This document shows positions 27,458 through 36,359 of a stretch of 64,000 bases of DNA, one piece after another. Position 1 is the stretch's first letter, and each line of letters opens with the position of its first letter. A program made the translations under genes and the position numbers. The notes under the pieces are model-generated. The model did not search any database, was not told the DNA's origin, and was given only the letters and a program-made list of their open reading frames with translations. The stretch comes from CALNYZ01 sp942490945 (lineage in GTDB: Bacteria > Pseudomonadota > Gammaproteobacteria > UBA6429 > Thiohalophilaceae), in the NCBI GenBank assembly GCA_942490945.1, contig CALNYZ010000018.1, positions 1,984,001 through 2,048,000 on the forward strand. Reading direction: 5' to 3'.

Positions 27458-28348
27458 TTATTTCGACTGGAATGACTCAATGGAAACTTTCCATCCTCCT
27501 TCTGGCGAGTTTTCTTTCATGACATCATATAGTTTTATCGTAAAAAACAAATCGTTCGATTTGATTTCTCTGAACATTTTTATATTTCTTGTTTTTTTTG
27601 AGTCGAATATCAATTTTCGATACGTGCCTAGCGCCGGAACTTCGCTGTCACTACCAGGCATAATTGTATGGAAAGATGAATCGGCGTGTGCGGCATCGAT
27701 AACTCCAATTGGATTGAAGGCAAAATAATCACCCCACTTCTGACCGCTCGTCTCATCTGTTATGATAGCTGGAAATATTTGATAATTATCTATCCCTACC
27801 TTTTTAAGCATGTTGATGAACAACTCACTCGCGACAGGAATAATACCGGAATTATAAAAATTACCGGGAGGGCTGCCATCACTGACTTCCATTTTAAATT
27901 CCAAAGGTTGGCCATTATTGAAATTCACATCTATACTTTTACCTGATAAAAATGAGATACCTTCATCTAATTCCGGCTCATCAATCGGACTTACCTTTGT
28001 AATGCTTTCCGTAATACTAAAATATTCAAATTCTTCGTTTGTTAAAGTATTAGTTAGTATTGCCGGAAATAATTCAACATTAGTGACATTGCAATCTAAC
28101 AACAATAATCCTAATCGTTTTGACATAAACGGTACGCCAATATCATATAATTCAGGCGGATCGCAAATATTTCTATTTAACGGTTTAAAGTTAATATATA
28201 TTGGCTTAGGAAAGTTTTTTTCTTCTTCTGTTAAAGCGACTCCATCAGTCCAACTCCATACGTCGCCTACATCGAAATTATTCATCACTTCCATGATCAT
28301 TTCACTTATTTCATTTGCAAGTGAATCACCTCGAAGCATGTAATACAT
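27458..28348 (-). CDS. Imm11-like (DUF1629) immunity candidate with an internal duplication
   Basis: 296 residues, soluble, acidic, with no signal peptide. The C-terminal half (about 165-285) follows the Imm11/DUF1629 pattern: SELFINMLKKVGIDNYQIFPAIITDETSGQKWGDYFA then FREIKSNDLFFTIKLYDVMK. The N-terminal half repeats the first part (SKRLGLLLLDCNVTNVELFPAILTN). It is therefore a tandem two-domain form, unlike its one-domain neighbour. It is the last gene of the effector island and follows its paralogue by 46 bases. Its role as a cognate or orphan immunity protein is inferred from position and family. Confidence 0.7.
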   Translation of the reverse strand: MYYMLRGDSLANEISEMIMEVMNNFDVGDVWSWTDGVALTEEEKNFPKPIYINFKPLNRNICDPPELYDIGVPFMSKRLGLLLLDCNVTNVELFPAILTNTLTNEEFEYFSITESITKVSPIDEPELDEGISFLSGKSIDVNFNNGQPLEFKMEVSDGSPPGNFYNSGIIPVASELFINMLKKVGIDNYQIFPAIITDETSGQKWGDYFAFNPIGVIDAAHADSSFHTIMPGSDSEVPALGTYRKLIFDSKKTRNIKMFREIKSNDLFFTIKLYDVMKENSPEGGWKVSIESFQSK

Positions 28349-28394
28349 TGTGGTTTCTGATTTCCTGAGAAAGTTCAGATAGAATTGCTATATA

Positions 28395-28964
28395 TTATTT
28401 TTCTATGTTATGGCTGGATTCTATCGGCTTAATGTCTAGACCGTCAAATAACGGATCGTCATTTTCGTCATACAAATAATCTAAAATAACATCATGAATA
28501 ATTATTTTGCTATGACTTTCAAGTAATCTAAAAAATAAAGCACCATTAGCCTTATCAACATCAATAACCAATTTTTTGAAACTTTTATTAACACCCATTC
28601 TTTCCTTGTAGACTGAATGCTCCAGGTCTGCGCATGCGACTTTACCCAATATATTCACTACCTGATAGTTATCCCAGGTTTCCCCTGTGTCGGGGTTTTT
28701 TAATCGTGCTTTATATGTCTGAAAATTGTCAACACCTGCCTTTCTAAATGCATCAAGCAACCGATTTGAAAAAACCGGCATGAAAGAAGTCACAAAATCT
28801 GTAGGCGGGTGTTCAGCCGTATTATCCACTATAAATTCTACAGGTTCCGGGACATCAACTGTAATCAGATCTCCCGAGTGAAAGGCAGAGACACCTTCAG
28901 GCAGATCTGGCCATTTCTTAACGCCGTATTTCTCCCAAGGCGAATCATTTAGTTCAAAATACAC
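28395..28964 (-). CDS. Imm11-like (DUF1629) immunity candidate
   Basis: 189 residues, soluble and acidic. Motifs: FSNRLLDAFRKAGVDNFQTYKARLKNPDTG near residue 62, a C-terminal LVIDVDKANGALFFRLLESHSKIIIHDVIL. These match the DUF1629/Imm11 pattern (F-R-L-x-E, then I-x-x-H-x-x). AGAGGG lies upstream of the ATG. It directly follows the AHH toxin gene (33 bases), the usual place for the cognate immunity protein. The neighbouring 296-residue gene is a paralogue. Confidence 0.72.
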   Translation of the reverse strand: MYFELNDSPWEKYGVKKWPDLPEGVSAFHSGDLITVDVPEPVEFIVDNTAEHPPTDFVTSFMPVFSNRLLDAFRKAGVDNFQTYKARLKNPDTGETWDNYQVVNILGKVACADLEHSVYKERMGVNKSFKKLVIDVDKANGALFFRLLESHSKIIIHDVILDYLYDENDDPLFDGLDIKPIESSHNIEK

Positions 28965-28997
28965 AGAATATCCCTCTAGTTAGCAAAACTCTTTACG

Positions 28998-29924
28998 TTA
29001 CCGTTTGCCCGGACGCTTATTTCTAACATTTTTTAATTTAGCGACATAGTCTTGAGCATAAGTTGAAATAAAGTATTCCCACTCTGAAGGTGCTCCAGTA
29101 ATATGACCGATTAGTTCTGCAGATATGTCGTCAAGCTTTTGATTAATGCGGTAGGGGGGTGGTAATTTTTTTCCTTTTTCCTTATTGTCGGAGCAAAATC
29201 CGCAGCTCACAGAGTATTCATTTATGCTGATTTCATATAATTCTTGTAATAAGTTTTTGGCCAGCTTTGGATAATTTATAAAATGCTCCATATCCGTCGT
29301 CGCATCATCAGCAGAATCGGTATCGCCAGAATACAGAGCGGGATGAGGAGGAATATCATGTCCACCTATATGCACCTGCCCTTTGCCAGCTTGCATTGGT
29401 AATTCCATGATTTTAACTTTTTCATCCGGATCAAACTCAGCCCATTTACCTTTTAGCGGACCACTACCTTTAAGAAAAGCATTTGGATAGGCTGGCAGGC
29501 ATACACCATTGGCACAGTTATTTACGCTGTAACCTGTGTCTTTCTCAATTTTACCTAAATCTTTACACGTAAGTTTTTCAATATCATGTCCATTTAATAT
29601 TTGATTACCGCTAATCGCATGATGTGCCTGATCACTATAATCACCGTATTTATCATGTGAATAGATTGCGCCTTCTTTTTTCCTGTAAACTGGTCGAGCA
29701 CTGTCTTCTGACTGTCTTCCTTCCTTACCGTCTTTCGGTCGAGCCTTAGACTGAATTTTTGCTAAATTCGCCGGTGTCTGCATGTTTGAACGCAGCTTTG
29801 AGGCTTTGTTGTCATTACCACGCCAGGTTTTGTAATCCTTTTCTTCCTTGCCTGGACAAAAAGGACAATCGGGATTGTCTTCCGTATGCACGACAAATGC
29901 GACGCCTTCAACTAATTCTGTCAT
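28998..29924 (-). CDS. Probable T6SS effector with an AHH-type (HNH/EndoVII) nuclease domain
   Basis: 308 residues from ATG 29924, which has AGGAGG at good spacing; an upstream in-frame extension overlaps the previous gene and is rejected. The nuclease core reads QAHHAISGNQIL (AHH at 100-102), NNCANGVCLP (135-144), then H185, H189 and H194 in GQVHIGGHDIPPH. This is the order of the AHH family of HNH/EndoVII toxins (A-H-H, N-N-x(n)-L-P, H-x-x-x-H). Two CxxC pairs, C20/C23 and C241/C244, flank the core and could bind Zn. There is no signal peptide, so delivery would be by the PAAR/VgrG spike. DNA or RNA cleavage is inferred. Confidence 0.78.
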   Translation of the reverse strand: MTELVEGVAFVVHTEDNPDCPFCPGKEEKDYKTWRGNDNKASKLRSNMQTPANLAKIQSKARPKDGKEGRQSEDSARPVYRKKEGAIYSHDKYGDYSDQAHHAISGNQILNGHDIEKLTCKDLGKIEKDTGYSVNNCANGVCLPAYPNAFLKGSGPLKGKWAEFDPDEKVKIMELPMQAGKGQVHIGGHDIPPHPALYSGDTDSADDATTDMEHFINYPKLAKNLLQELYEISINEYSVSCGFCSDNKEKGKKLPPPYRINQKLDDISAELIGHITGAPSEWEYFISTYAQDYVAKLKNVRNKRPGKR

Positions 29925-29941
29925 GTTAACCTCCTGTTCTT

Positions 29942-30991
29942 TTACTGCACTACAGCAAGACTGACTGCCGCTCTGAGCTCTTTTTCTGACGAACAAAAAC
30001 AAATTGCATCATCATTTTTTTTAAGTGCTGCCAAGCCAATCAAAACGGGTGCAAATGCGGCACCTATATCACCAAAACAATCTGCCGGATGGATATGCTG
30101 AAAATTCTCATCGAATAAGGTGCTATTTCTTGTTATTGCAACGCCAAATTCCTTTGCAGAAAAATTCTCACCATTTATGCTGGATAATATGGTTTTAACA
30201 TGATGTCCATTTCCATTTCCAATCGCCATGGTGACCGCTTGAGCCAGGCCATCGCCCTTATAGACATCTTCACTGTATCTGTGCCCTGCTTCATTCGATA
30301 TGCCAGGCGGAAAAATTTCTAAAAGTGGTTTTGTTGGTAATTTTGCGACGACACGATCTGAAACCAGCAGTAAAAAGCCTGCTGCTTCGCCCGGTATAAA
30401 CCCGTCCATGATACCTTCGGCACTTATTCTGTTATCTGCATCCAATACACTTAATAGATAATCATCAAGGTAAGTATCAACACCACCAACCATTACAACA
30501 TCTTTACCAGTTTGCAGATATTTGAAAGCCATTTCAATAGCCTGAATCCCGCCAGCTCGACCTGTCGCAAATATACGACTCTGCGCAATATCAATTTTTG
30601 CACCTGTTTGCTTGTACAGATACGTCAGAAAATTATGTTTGACTACTGAAGGAACACCTGGAATTGACTCTGGCACAGCAAGAAAAACTGGAACAGGTTC
30701 TTTAACAGGTATTACACCCAGGACTTCTGCGAGTGCAGGCGTAGCTAGCTGAAGCATACGTCGCTGACGTGCGGGCAGCTCGGGCGTTGAAACAAGTTCC
30801 GGGTTTAGTGGTGATAAAGCCTCTTCTGGAACCAGCGCCATTTTCATGGAATTGAAATTTTTATTATAGTGTCTTGATTCCTCGATTCGACTAACGCCTG
30901 CACGCACCGCTGCTGCTGTCATTTCTGCATTGGCACCGACGGGTGTAATCATACCCACTGCCGCAACATAAAGTTTGGGTTGCTCACTCAT
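29942..30991 (-). CDS. Degenerate beta-ketoacyl-synthase-like protein of the T6SS effector island
   Basis: 349 residues with a thiolase/KAS fold pattern: YVAAVGMITPVGANAEMTAAAVRAG at the N-terminus, then GGIQAIEMAFKYLQTGKDVVMVGGVDTY, and FGDIGAAFAPVLIGLAAL near the C-terminus. The nucleophilic Cys expected before the GGI helix is absent: the residues are ATGRAGGIQ. The usual HGTGT is replaced by INGENFS. It is therefore unlikely to condense acyl chains. Such genes recur beside DUF2169, PAAR-like and TIGR02270 genes in T6SS islands, probably as effector chaperones or adaptors. Its start overlaps the preceding stop (ATGA). Confidence 0.8.
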   Translation of the reverse strand: MSEQPKLYVAAVGMITPVGANAEMTAAAVRAGVSRIEESRHYNKNFNSMKMALVPEEALSPLNPELVSTPELPARQRRMLQLATPALAEVLGVIPVKEPVPVFLAVPESIPGVPSVVKHNFLTYLYKQTGAKIDIAQSRIFATGRAGGIQAIEMAFKYLQTGKDVVMVGGVDTYLDDYLLSVLDADNRISAEGIMDGFIPGEAAGFLLLVSDRVVAKLPTKPLLEIFPPGISNEAGHRYSEDVYKGDGLAQAVTMAIGNGNGHHVKTILSSINGENFSAKEFGVAITRNSTLFDENFQHIHPADCFGDIGAAFAPVLIGLAALKKNDDAICFCSSEKELRAAVSLAVVQ

Positions 30992-32259
30992 GATGCCAAA
31001 ATCCTTGCGCGGGTATTTGGCAGTGGCATACCACCGTCGATTAATGCGAGTTCCATCGCCGCCGCATGCCGTTGACGCTGACTGCCATGAATAAGTTTGT
31101 CTTTAAGCAATTCAACTGTAATGGGTTTACCCATAAAGTAGCGTCGACCCACAACAAAATTTTGCCCGTGATTACGCCAAATGGCCGTCACTTTTTCAAT
31201 GTCAGGATATGGAAGGTTTTCATCTTCATCCAGTCCGACATAGGCATCCTCTGTGTCGTCATTGGGAATGACAGGATAATCAGTTGGTTCGTCAATATTG
31301 AGCCCGTGTTTTTCCAGGTCTACCCCCGTTATCGAGGTAAAGGACTCGGCTGCCAGTTTCGCCAGCGGCGGGATTTGCATCTTGCCGATGAGCCAATTTA
31401 CAGCGTGCGGATCACCCAGTACACCTGTCGCTTTAATGACCGTACGAACTTGCGCTTCATCTGCCGCCAGAGCTGAGACCCATTTCCGGGCCGTCTCGAT
31501 GGGTAAGATTCTAAAGGCCAACTGCAATGCCAGATTTTGATAAGGCCCTGAATTCATGACGAAAGACTTGAGGCCTTCTGCTACATTTCGCTGCCCCAGC
31601 AAGGCTGCGGACCAGTGCGCCCAGAAGCGGATAGCGGGCTTTTTAGCGGATAAGGCGGCCTGAATGCTCGGCATACAATCCTGCCGTCGCAGTTCTCCCA
31701 CCAATCGTAAAGCACGCGCATAGAGTTTTTCGCTTTGCTGACAATCTTCACGCTGCAAAATAGTGGTCAATATTTCACCAGGATCGCGGCGACGAATGCT
31801 ACACGCTGCCAGGCCCAAGTATTTGTGATTCAAGTCCTTACCTTGCAAAAATCTATCAATCCATTGGATGACTATATGGTCGGATAACCAACCCAACGCT
31901 GAAATCAAACCTGGCGTGGCGAGCTCAGCGGCAAAACCCGCTTCCACGGCTTGTTGAATCTTGACTGCTTCGTGACTACGCATCGCGATGACTGTGGCGG
32001 TAAACACTTCGCCGGGTTCTTGTAGCTCAAGCGCATCGACACAACACTGCCAACCAAGATCAGGTGAACTCATGATGCCATCCAGATGTGCCTCGATACG
32101 TTGTTCCATCTCCAGGATTTCACTGGCGTAGTAATGGGGTTGCTCTATCGCGACAGCGCGTAAAATCCATAAGAACGATGCGTCACTGACAAATTGCTCA
32201 TAGACATCGGCATAAGCATGACGCCCTGCTAAATAATTTGGAATACTGAGATCGGCCAT
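30988..32259 (-). CDS. TIGR02270-family protein with HEAT-like repeats, T6SS-associated
   Basis: 423 residues from ATG 32259 (an upstream TTG is possible). It is alpha-helical with HEAT-like units (ARALRLVGELRRQDCMPSIQAALSAKKPAIRFWAHWSAALLG type). The C-terminus has GRRYFMGKPIT and RQRHAAAMELALI, typical of the TIGR02270 family found in T6SS effector loci. The biochemical role of the family is unknown; a loading or adaptor role is inferred. It lies 14 bases after the PAAR-like gene and overlaps the KS-like gene. Confidence 0.82.
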   Translation of the reverse strand: MADLSIPNYLAGRHAYADVYEQFVSDASFLWILRAVAIEQPHYYASEILEMEQRIEAHLDGIMSSPDLGWQCCVDALELQEPGEVFTATVIAMRSHEAVKIQQAVEAGFAAELATPGLISALGWLSDHIVIQWIDRFLQGKDLNHKYLGLAACSIRRRDPGEILTTILQREDCQQSEKLYARALRLVGELRRQDCMPSIQAALSAKKPAIRFWAHWSAALLGQRNVAEGLKSFVMNSGPYQNLALQLAFRILPIETARKWVSALAADEAQVRTVIKATGVLGDPHAVNWLIGKMQIPPLAKLAAESFTSITGVDLEKHGLNIDEPTDYPVIPNDDTEDAYVGLDEDENLPYPDIEKVTAIWRNHGQNFVVGRRYFMGKPITVELLKDKLIHGSQRQRHAAAMELALIDGGMPLPNTRARILAS

Positions 32260-32273
32260 ACCCAACGTTTAGC

Positions 32274-32654
32274 TCACCCAAGAATATTTTTTTTGTTATG
32301 CCATAACGGATCACCGAGACGGCAAACATTTTTTCCTTCGAATTTCACATCGAAGGAATAGAGCATAAATTCACATACGTCTTTAATAGTGCCACTGACG
32401 ACACCTTTTCTTACCCCTGGTTCATCACCTGTACTCCTGGAATACAAGGCACCTTTTACCATCGGCATTTTCCCATCAGTTTTGACTGACTTGGTGCCTT
32501 TACTGGTGTCCATTGACTGACCTAAATTCGGGTAAGGAATTGGTACGACTGCATTGCCAATAGGAGTAAGACAGACATCAGGAAATACCAGACTTTTCCC
32601 GCCACTCCCCTTATGTGAAATGCCCCGACCGTTTGAATGTGTTGTTTGTCCCAT
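32274..32654 (-). CDS. PAAR-like spike-tip protein (DUF4150 type)
   Basis: 126 residues. Pattern KSLVFPDVCLTPIGNAVVPIPYPN near residues 20-43, then SRSTGDEPGVRKGVVSGTI and the C-terminal CRLGDPLWHNKKN. This matches the PAAR-like DUF4150 family, whose members sharpen the VgrG spike and carry effectors. It has no C-terminal toxin fusion; the toxin is the separate AHH gene downstream. AAGGA precedes the ATG. Confidence 0.86.
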   Translation of the reverse strand: MGQTTHSNGRGISHKGSGGKSLVFPDVCLTPIGNAVVPIPYPNLGQSMDTSKGTKSVKTDGKMPMVKGALYSRSTGDEPGVRKGVVSGTIKDVCEFMLYSFDVKFEGKNVCRLGDPLWHNKKNILG

Positions 32655-32676
32655 TTGAGTTCCTTAAGATCTGAAT

Positions 32677-33669
32677 CTAGCGTGCCATGGTAATTTTTAT
32701 TTCACTGATTTTCAGCGCCTTCTTGTCGCATTGTACTTGCGCCCGCCAAATTAAACCCAGCTTTAACTGGTTAGGTTCGATAATTAACGTCTCAAGATTA
32801 AACTGTGGTTGCACTTCCTGGTTTGCGATTGTGATATTCGTTTTTAATTTTACATGTGGCACATTAAAAGCAAGTTTGCCCAGCGGATGCATATTGGTCA
32901 CTTCAACGGCTTCTCCACCTTGTAGAAACCCTGGATACACCAGATCCGGATGTGCCATGTTAAAGAACCGCTTGTCGAAATTATCCGGTAAATAGGGAGC
33001 GCGTCTTGTCTGCCAGACTTCGTCATACGTGCCGGCAAATTGTGAACGTGGCTTCCAATGCGGCGCACAAACGCCAAAACACGCAGGTGGTGGACACTGT
33101 GAAGGTTCAGTTATCAAAGCATCCGGATCTTCAAGATTTGGCAAAGGTACACCGTTCATTTTTTCGGCTTCTCGTAAACCCGCGAAGCCTCGTCCAACCG
33201 GATTACGTTCTTCTACTGCAACGACTTGTCCATTTACGATATGTATTCCGCCAAATGCTTTTTCATAAACCATGGGCATACTTTTAAACGGCTTGGGTGA
33301 TGTAATACGGCCATCCTGCCAATAGCGATCGCCAAATACCCGTACTGTTTTATGTACCTGGCCAACTGTCAGACTCACATCAAGCTGAGATACTTCCTGA
33401 TTATCAGGCGCACAGGCATGACCAAGCATTATCACATCAGTTGATGTCTTGCCGATGTGAAAATCTGATGCATATTTGATGCTCGATTTACCTGGCTCTG
33501 TCCAATACTCATCTGCTTCAACAGGTGGTAACTGTTCATCCGCCAGTGTCCATTGTGGCCCAATGTTAAAAGTTGCCCGCACCAAGACGTAAAGCGTATC
33601 AATGGCCTGTTCATTCGGAAACAATGCCATGTTGGCCGCAAAGGGAGTACTGTTTTGTAACTGTAACAT
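32677..33669 (-). CDS. DUF2169-family T6SS effector chaperone/adaptor
   Basis: 330 residues. N-terminal LQNSTPFAANMALFPNEQ and TLYVLVRATFNIG, then GRYWxxG-like DRYWQDGRITSPKPF and EKAFGG; C-terminal FNVPHVKLKTNITIANQEVQPQFNLETLIIEPNQ. These define DUF2169, which in other bacteria acts as a chaperone joining a PAAR-bound effector to VgrG. It directly precedes the PAAR-like gene. Confidence 0.87.
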   Translation of the reverse strand: MLQLQNSTPFAANMALFPNEQAIDTLYVLVRATFNIGPQWTLADEQLPPVEADEYWTEPGKSSIKYASDFHIGKTSTDVIMLGHACAPDNQEVSQLDVSLTVGQVHKTVRVFGDRYWQDGRITSPKPFKSMPMVYEKAFGGIHIVNGQVVAVEERNPVGRGFAGLREAEKMNGVPLPNLEDPDALITEPSQCPPPACFGVCAPHWKPRSQFAGTYDEVWQTRRAPYLPDNFDKRFFNMAHPDLVYPGFLQGGEAVEVTNMHPLGKLAFNVPHVKLKTNITIANQEVQPQFNLETLIIEPNQLKLGLIWRAQVQCDKKALKISEIKITMAR

Positions 33670-33731
33670 ACGAATCAGAATCTCACTGTACTGTGTTACT
33701 TACACTGAATTTTATACACTTCATAATTTAA

Positions 33732-34277
33732 TCAGTTAACTTGTACTGATCCACCCATTATCCGGTTCACACCAGTTGAACGGTTTAATAAATATTTACC
33801 ACGGATTAACACTTTGCCGGCTTTGGTCAAAGTTATGCTGGATTCACCACATTTTAAAACTATTTCTTCTTCCGCGGTGAAAACAATTTTTTTTCCGTCG
33901 ATATGGACATCATCGACTTTAAGTGTTGTTTCCAGTTCGATATTTTCATCTGTACTTTCATGGGTAGCAGGCTGTTGATAATTTTCCAGCATATCCTGCA
34001 AGGGACTGTGTATCAGACCCATGATTACCGGACTTTGCAGGTTCGCATTGGCAAATAATAATGCAACTTGTCGACCGATATGTGCAGGTGAAACAGACTG
34101 TGTTGTCAAGGCAACGAGCGGATGGTCTACGGGGTTATCTTTAAAATTTACGAGTGGTTGAACTTCTTTATTGAAACCAGTCAGAGTGCCAATAATGATT
34201 TCACCGGGTGCAACTTTAGGCTGTGATAGCGAGGCATCATCATGAAGTTGGGTACTGTCTGCTGCTTTTTTTTCCAC
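33732..34277 (-). CDS. DUF6484-type VgrG-associated protein
   Basis: 181 residues with a GTG start 12 bases after vgrG. The domain GEIIIGTLTGFNKEVQPLVNFKDN...VSPAHIGRQVALLFAN..SPVIMGLI at about 25-100 is the DUF6484 type. It is followed by beta-helix-like VDGKKIVFTAEEEIVLKCGESSITLTKAGKVLIRG, which resembles the end of VgrG. It probably acts as an extra spike or adaptor element. The family function is not established. Confidence 0.75.
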   Translation of the reverse strand: MEKKAADSTQLHDDASLSQPKVAPGEIIIGTLTGFNKEVQPLVNFKDNPVDHPLVALTTQSVSPAHIGRQVALLFANANLQSPVIMGLIHSPLQDMLENYQQPATHESTDENIELETTLKVDDVHIDGKKIVFTAEEEIVLKCGESSITLTKAGKVLIRGKYLLNRSTGVNRIMGGSVQVN

Positions 34278-34289
34278 GATTCATCAGAA

Positions 34290-36221
34290 TTAATTGGTGA
34301 TTACCTTGCTGCCCTTAATCACCACATTCCCCGACCCCTTGATATTAATTGTTTTGCCGCTCATGGTGATGTCGCCATTACTTTTCATGACAATTTTGGC
34401 TGCGCCTGTTTTTATTGTTATTTCATCATCCGCATTCATGGTAATTGATTTTGCATGCAATCCATATTCTTTCGTTACATCTTCAAGATATTTACCCTTG
34501 ACACTTTCCTTCAGGTCTTTATCAACAGTAATCGTCATATTCTTGTGAATAGACTCTTTATGATCATCGCCTACATCAATTGTTTTGTTCTTCTTGATGG
34601 TTTCAGTCTGGTTGTTATTTACAGTCTTGTTTCGATCATTTTCAATTGTTGAATTTTCGTCGTGTTTGATTGTTTTGGTGCGGTCATGATCAACCGTCAG
34701 TGTTTCATCATTTTCAACACGTGTATCGAGATTTTTTTCTGCATGCAAATAGATTTGCTCGCTACCTTTCAAATCCTCGAAGCGCAACTCATTATAATTT
34801 TCCGCTGTCGCGCCTTTGGTAGAGCGCGTTTTTATGCCACTTTGTGTTTTAGAGCTGTAAACGGGTTTGTTGAGCCCGTTATACACGGTACCCGTAACGA
34901 TTGGCCGATCAGGGTCACCATCCAGAAATGTGACGATCACCTCGTGACCAATTCGCGGAATAAATGACGCACCCCATTGATTACCGGCCCAGGATTGCAT
35001 TACGCGCAGAAAACATGAGCTGTGTTCATCTTTTTTGCCTTCCCTATCCCAGATAAACTGCACCTTGATACGACCGTGTTCATCAATATATATTTCTTCT
35101 CCCGCAGGACCGGTAACAACTGCCGTCTGCGGACCTTTCATGACAGGTCGCTTGTGATCATGCATTGGACGAAAATGCACATCGGAAGGTATACAGGTAA
35201 AACTGTTTTGATAATGTGAGTTACCGCCTTCGCCGGTAAAATACGACGAGTCCTGCGCCGAATGCCTTACGGACGTCAGAATATAGGTGCCACGTTCATC
35301 CTTGGCTTCATGTTTTTCCAGTTTGAACATGCCGCCTGCGTAAAAACTGCTACAGGTGCTGGAACTGTGAATGACATTAACTGCTACTTCCTCGGCATCC
35401 ATTCGCATGTATACCAGATCTTTTCCCGAGCCAAAATCATACAAACCCGGGTATTCATAGTGCTGATATTTTGTGTTGTTTTTGAATTTGCTGGTGGTTT
35501 TAATTTCGGCTATCAGACTTTTATTCGGTTCCTTGAAATTATAGTCATTTAATGTCCAGATACCCTTGCGGAATTCATAGTCGTGTTTCCAGCTGGTGAT
35601 TTCATTATCTGGCGTTGAACCTTTCGAATAGGTCAGATTGGTTTCTGCACAGGCTTCGTAAGCGTTTTTTTGATCTACCAATACAAGGGTGTGTTTTTTT
35701 GCTTCCTGTTTGAAGTAATAGGCTATACCATCTTCTTCGAGCAGGCGTGAAACAAAATGCAGGTCGCTTTCGCCATACTGTACACAGTATTCACGTGGCT
35801 TGCCGCCTTGCGCCTTAAAATCGAAATCTTTAAAACCCAGCTCGTTAAAAACTTTGGTAACGATATCTTTGGTGTTTTTGTTCTGAAATATTCGCCGGCC
35901 TTCTGTTCTGGATAAAAACCACATCCAGGGTACCATGGTAAAACGATACTCGCGCATGTTATGGCTTTGAATTTCACCAAATGTAAATGTATTGATAAAA
36001 CCGTGAAATGATTTTTTTATCTTGGTATTTATATTTACGGTGACTTCTTCACCGATAAGGTCTTCGGGCTTGATCGCCAGATTGGTGGAAAGTGCGGTGA
36101 GTGTAAACTCAAATATATCGGATATGTGCTCAGTACCCTCGAATGCCGTCAGTAATAGCTCGTCCTTACCTAGCGGCGTCTCAAGCGAAATATAGCGATT
36201 ATCCTGTGTGTACATATCCAT
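34290..36221 (-). CDS. vgrG: VgrG (TssI), spike protein of the T6SS
   Basis: About 643 residues. The gp27-like base domain covers about 1-370 (ISLETPLGKDELLL, CVQYGESDLHFVSRLLEEDGIAYYF), followed by the gp5 OB-fold (KVQFIWDREGKKDEHSSCFLRVMQSWAG, then IGHEVIVTFLDGDPDRPIVTGTVYNG). From about 490 a regular beta-helix contains VDHDRTKTIKHDENSTIENDR-type repeats and ends at VITN. There is no C-terminal effector domain. The start is ATG 36221 or ATG 36215. It follows hcp across a hairpin and heads the effector gene set. Confidence 0.96.
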   Translation of the reverse strand: MDMYTQDNRYISLETPLGKDELLLTAFEGTEHISDIFEFTLTALSTNLAIKPEDLIGEEVTVNINTKIKKSFHGFINTFTFGEIQSHNMREYRFTMVPWMWFLSRTEGRRIFQNKNTKDIVTKVFNELGFKDFDFKAQGGKPREYCVQYGESDLHFVSRLLEEDGIAYYFKQEAKKHTLVLVDQKNAYEACAETNLTYSKGSTPDNEITSWKHDYEFRKGIWTLNDYNFKEPNKSLIAEIKTTSKFKNNTKYQHYEYPGLYDFGSGKDLVYMRMDAEEVAVNVIHSSSTCSSFYAGGMFKLEKHEAKDERGTYILTSVRHSAQDSSYFTGEGGNSHYQNSFTCIPSDVHFRPMHDHKRPVMKGPQTAVVTGPAGEEIYIDEHGRIKVQFIWDREGKKDEHSSCFLRVMQSWAGNQWGASFIPRIGHEVIVTFLDGDPDRPIVTGTVYNGLNKPVYSSKTQSGIKTRSTKGATAENYNELRFEDLKGSEQIYLHAEKNLDTRVENDETLTVDHDRTKTIKHDENSTIENDRNKTVNNNQTETIKKNKTIDVGDDHKESIHKNMTITVDKDLKESVKGKYLEDVTKEYGLHAKSITMNADDEITIKTGAAKIVMKSNGDITMSGKTINIKGSGNVVIKGSKVITN

Positions 36222-36312
36222 ACTTATGAGGCACCGCAAGACAACTCAACATCGAGTCAGTCAGGCCCCCACCTCCGTGTATAAATTTATGGGATGCTTG
36301 CGCATATATGCT

Positions 36313-36347
36313 GACAATACCGCCCACACATAGTGGGCAGCATTGTC
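36313..36347 (-). promoter_or_regulatory. Stable hairpin after hcp, between hcp and vgrG
   Basis: GACAAT-acc-GCCCAC-loop-GTGGGC-agc-ATTGTC: two perfect six-pair stems with a symmetric internal loop. It begins 13 bases after the hcp stop. No U-tract follows on the minus strand, so it is more likely an mRNA-stabilising or partial attenuation element than a full terminator. Confidence 0.6.
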
Positions 36348-36359
36348 GTATAGCAATAA

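Noticed and set aside
29925..30002. N-terminal extension of the AHH toxin frame
   Set aside because: It overlaps the end of the KS-like gene, whereas ATG 29924 has a strong AGGAGG.
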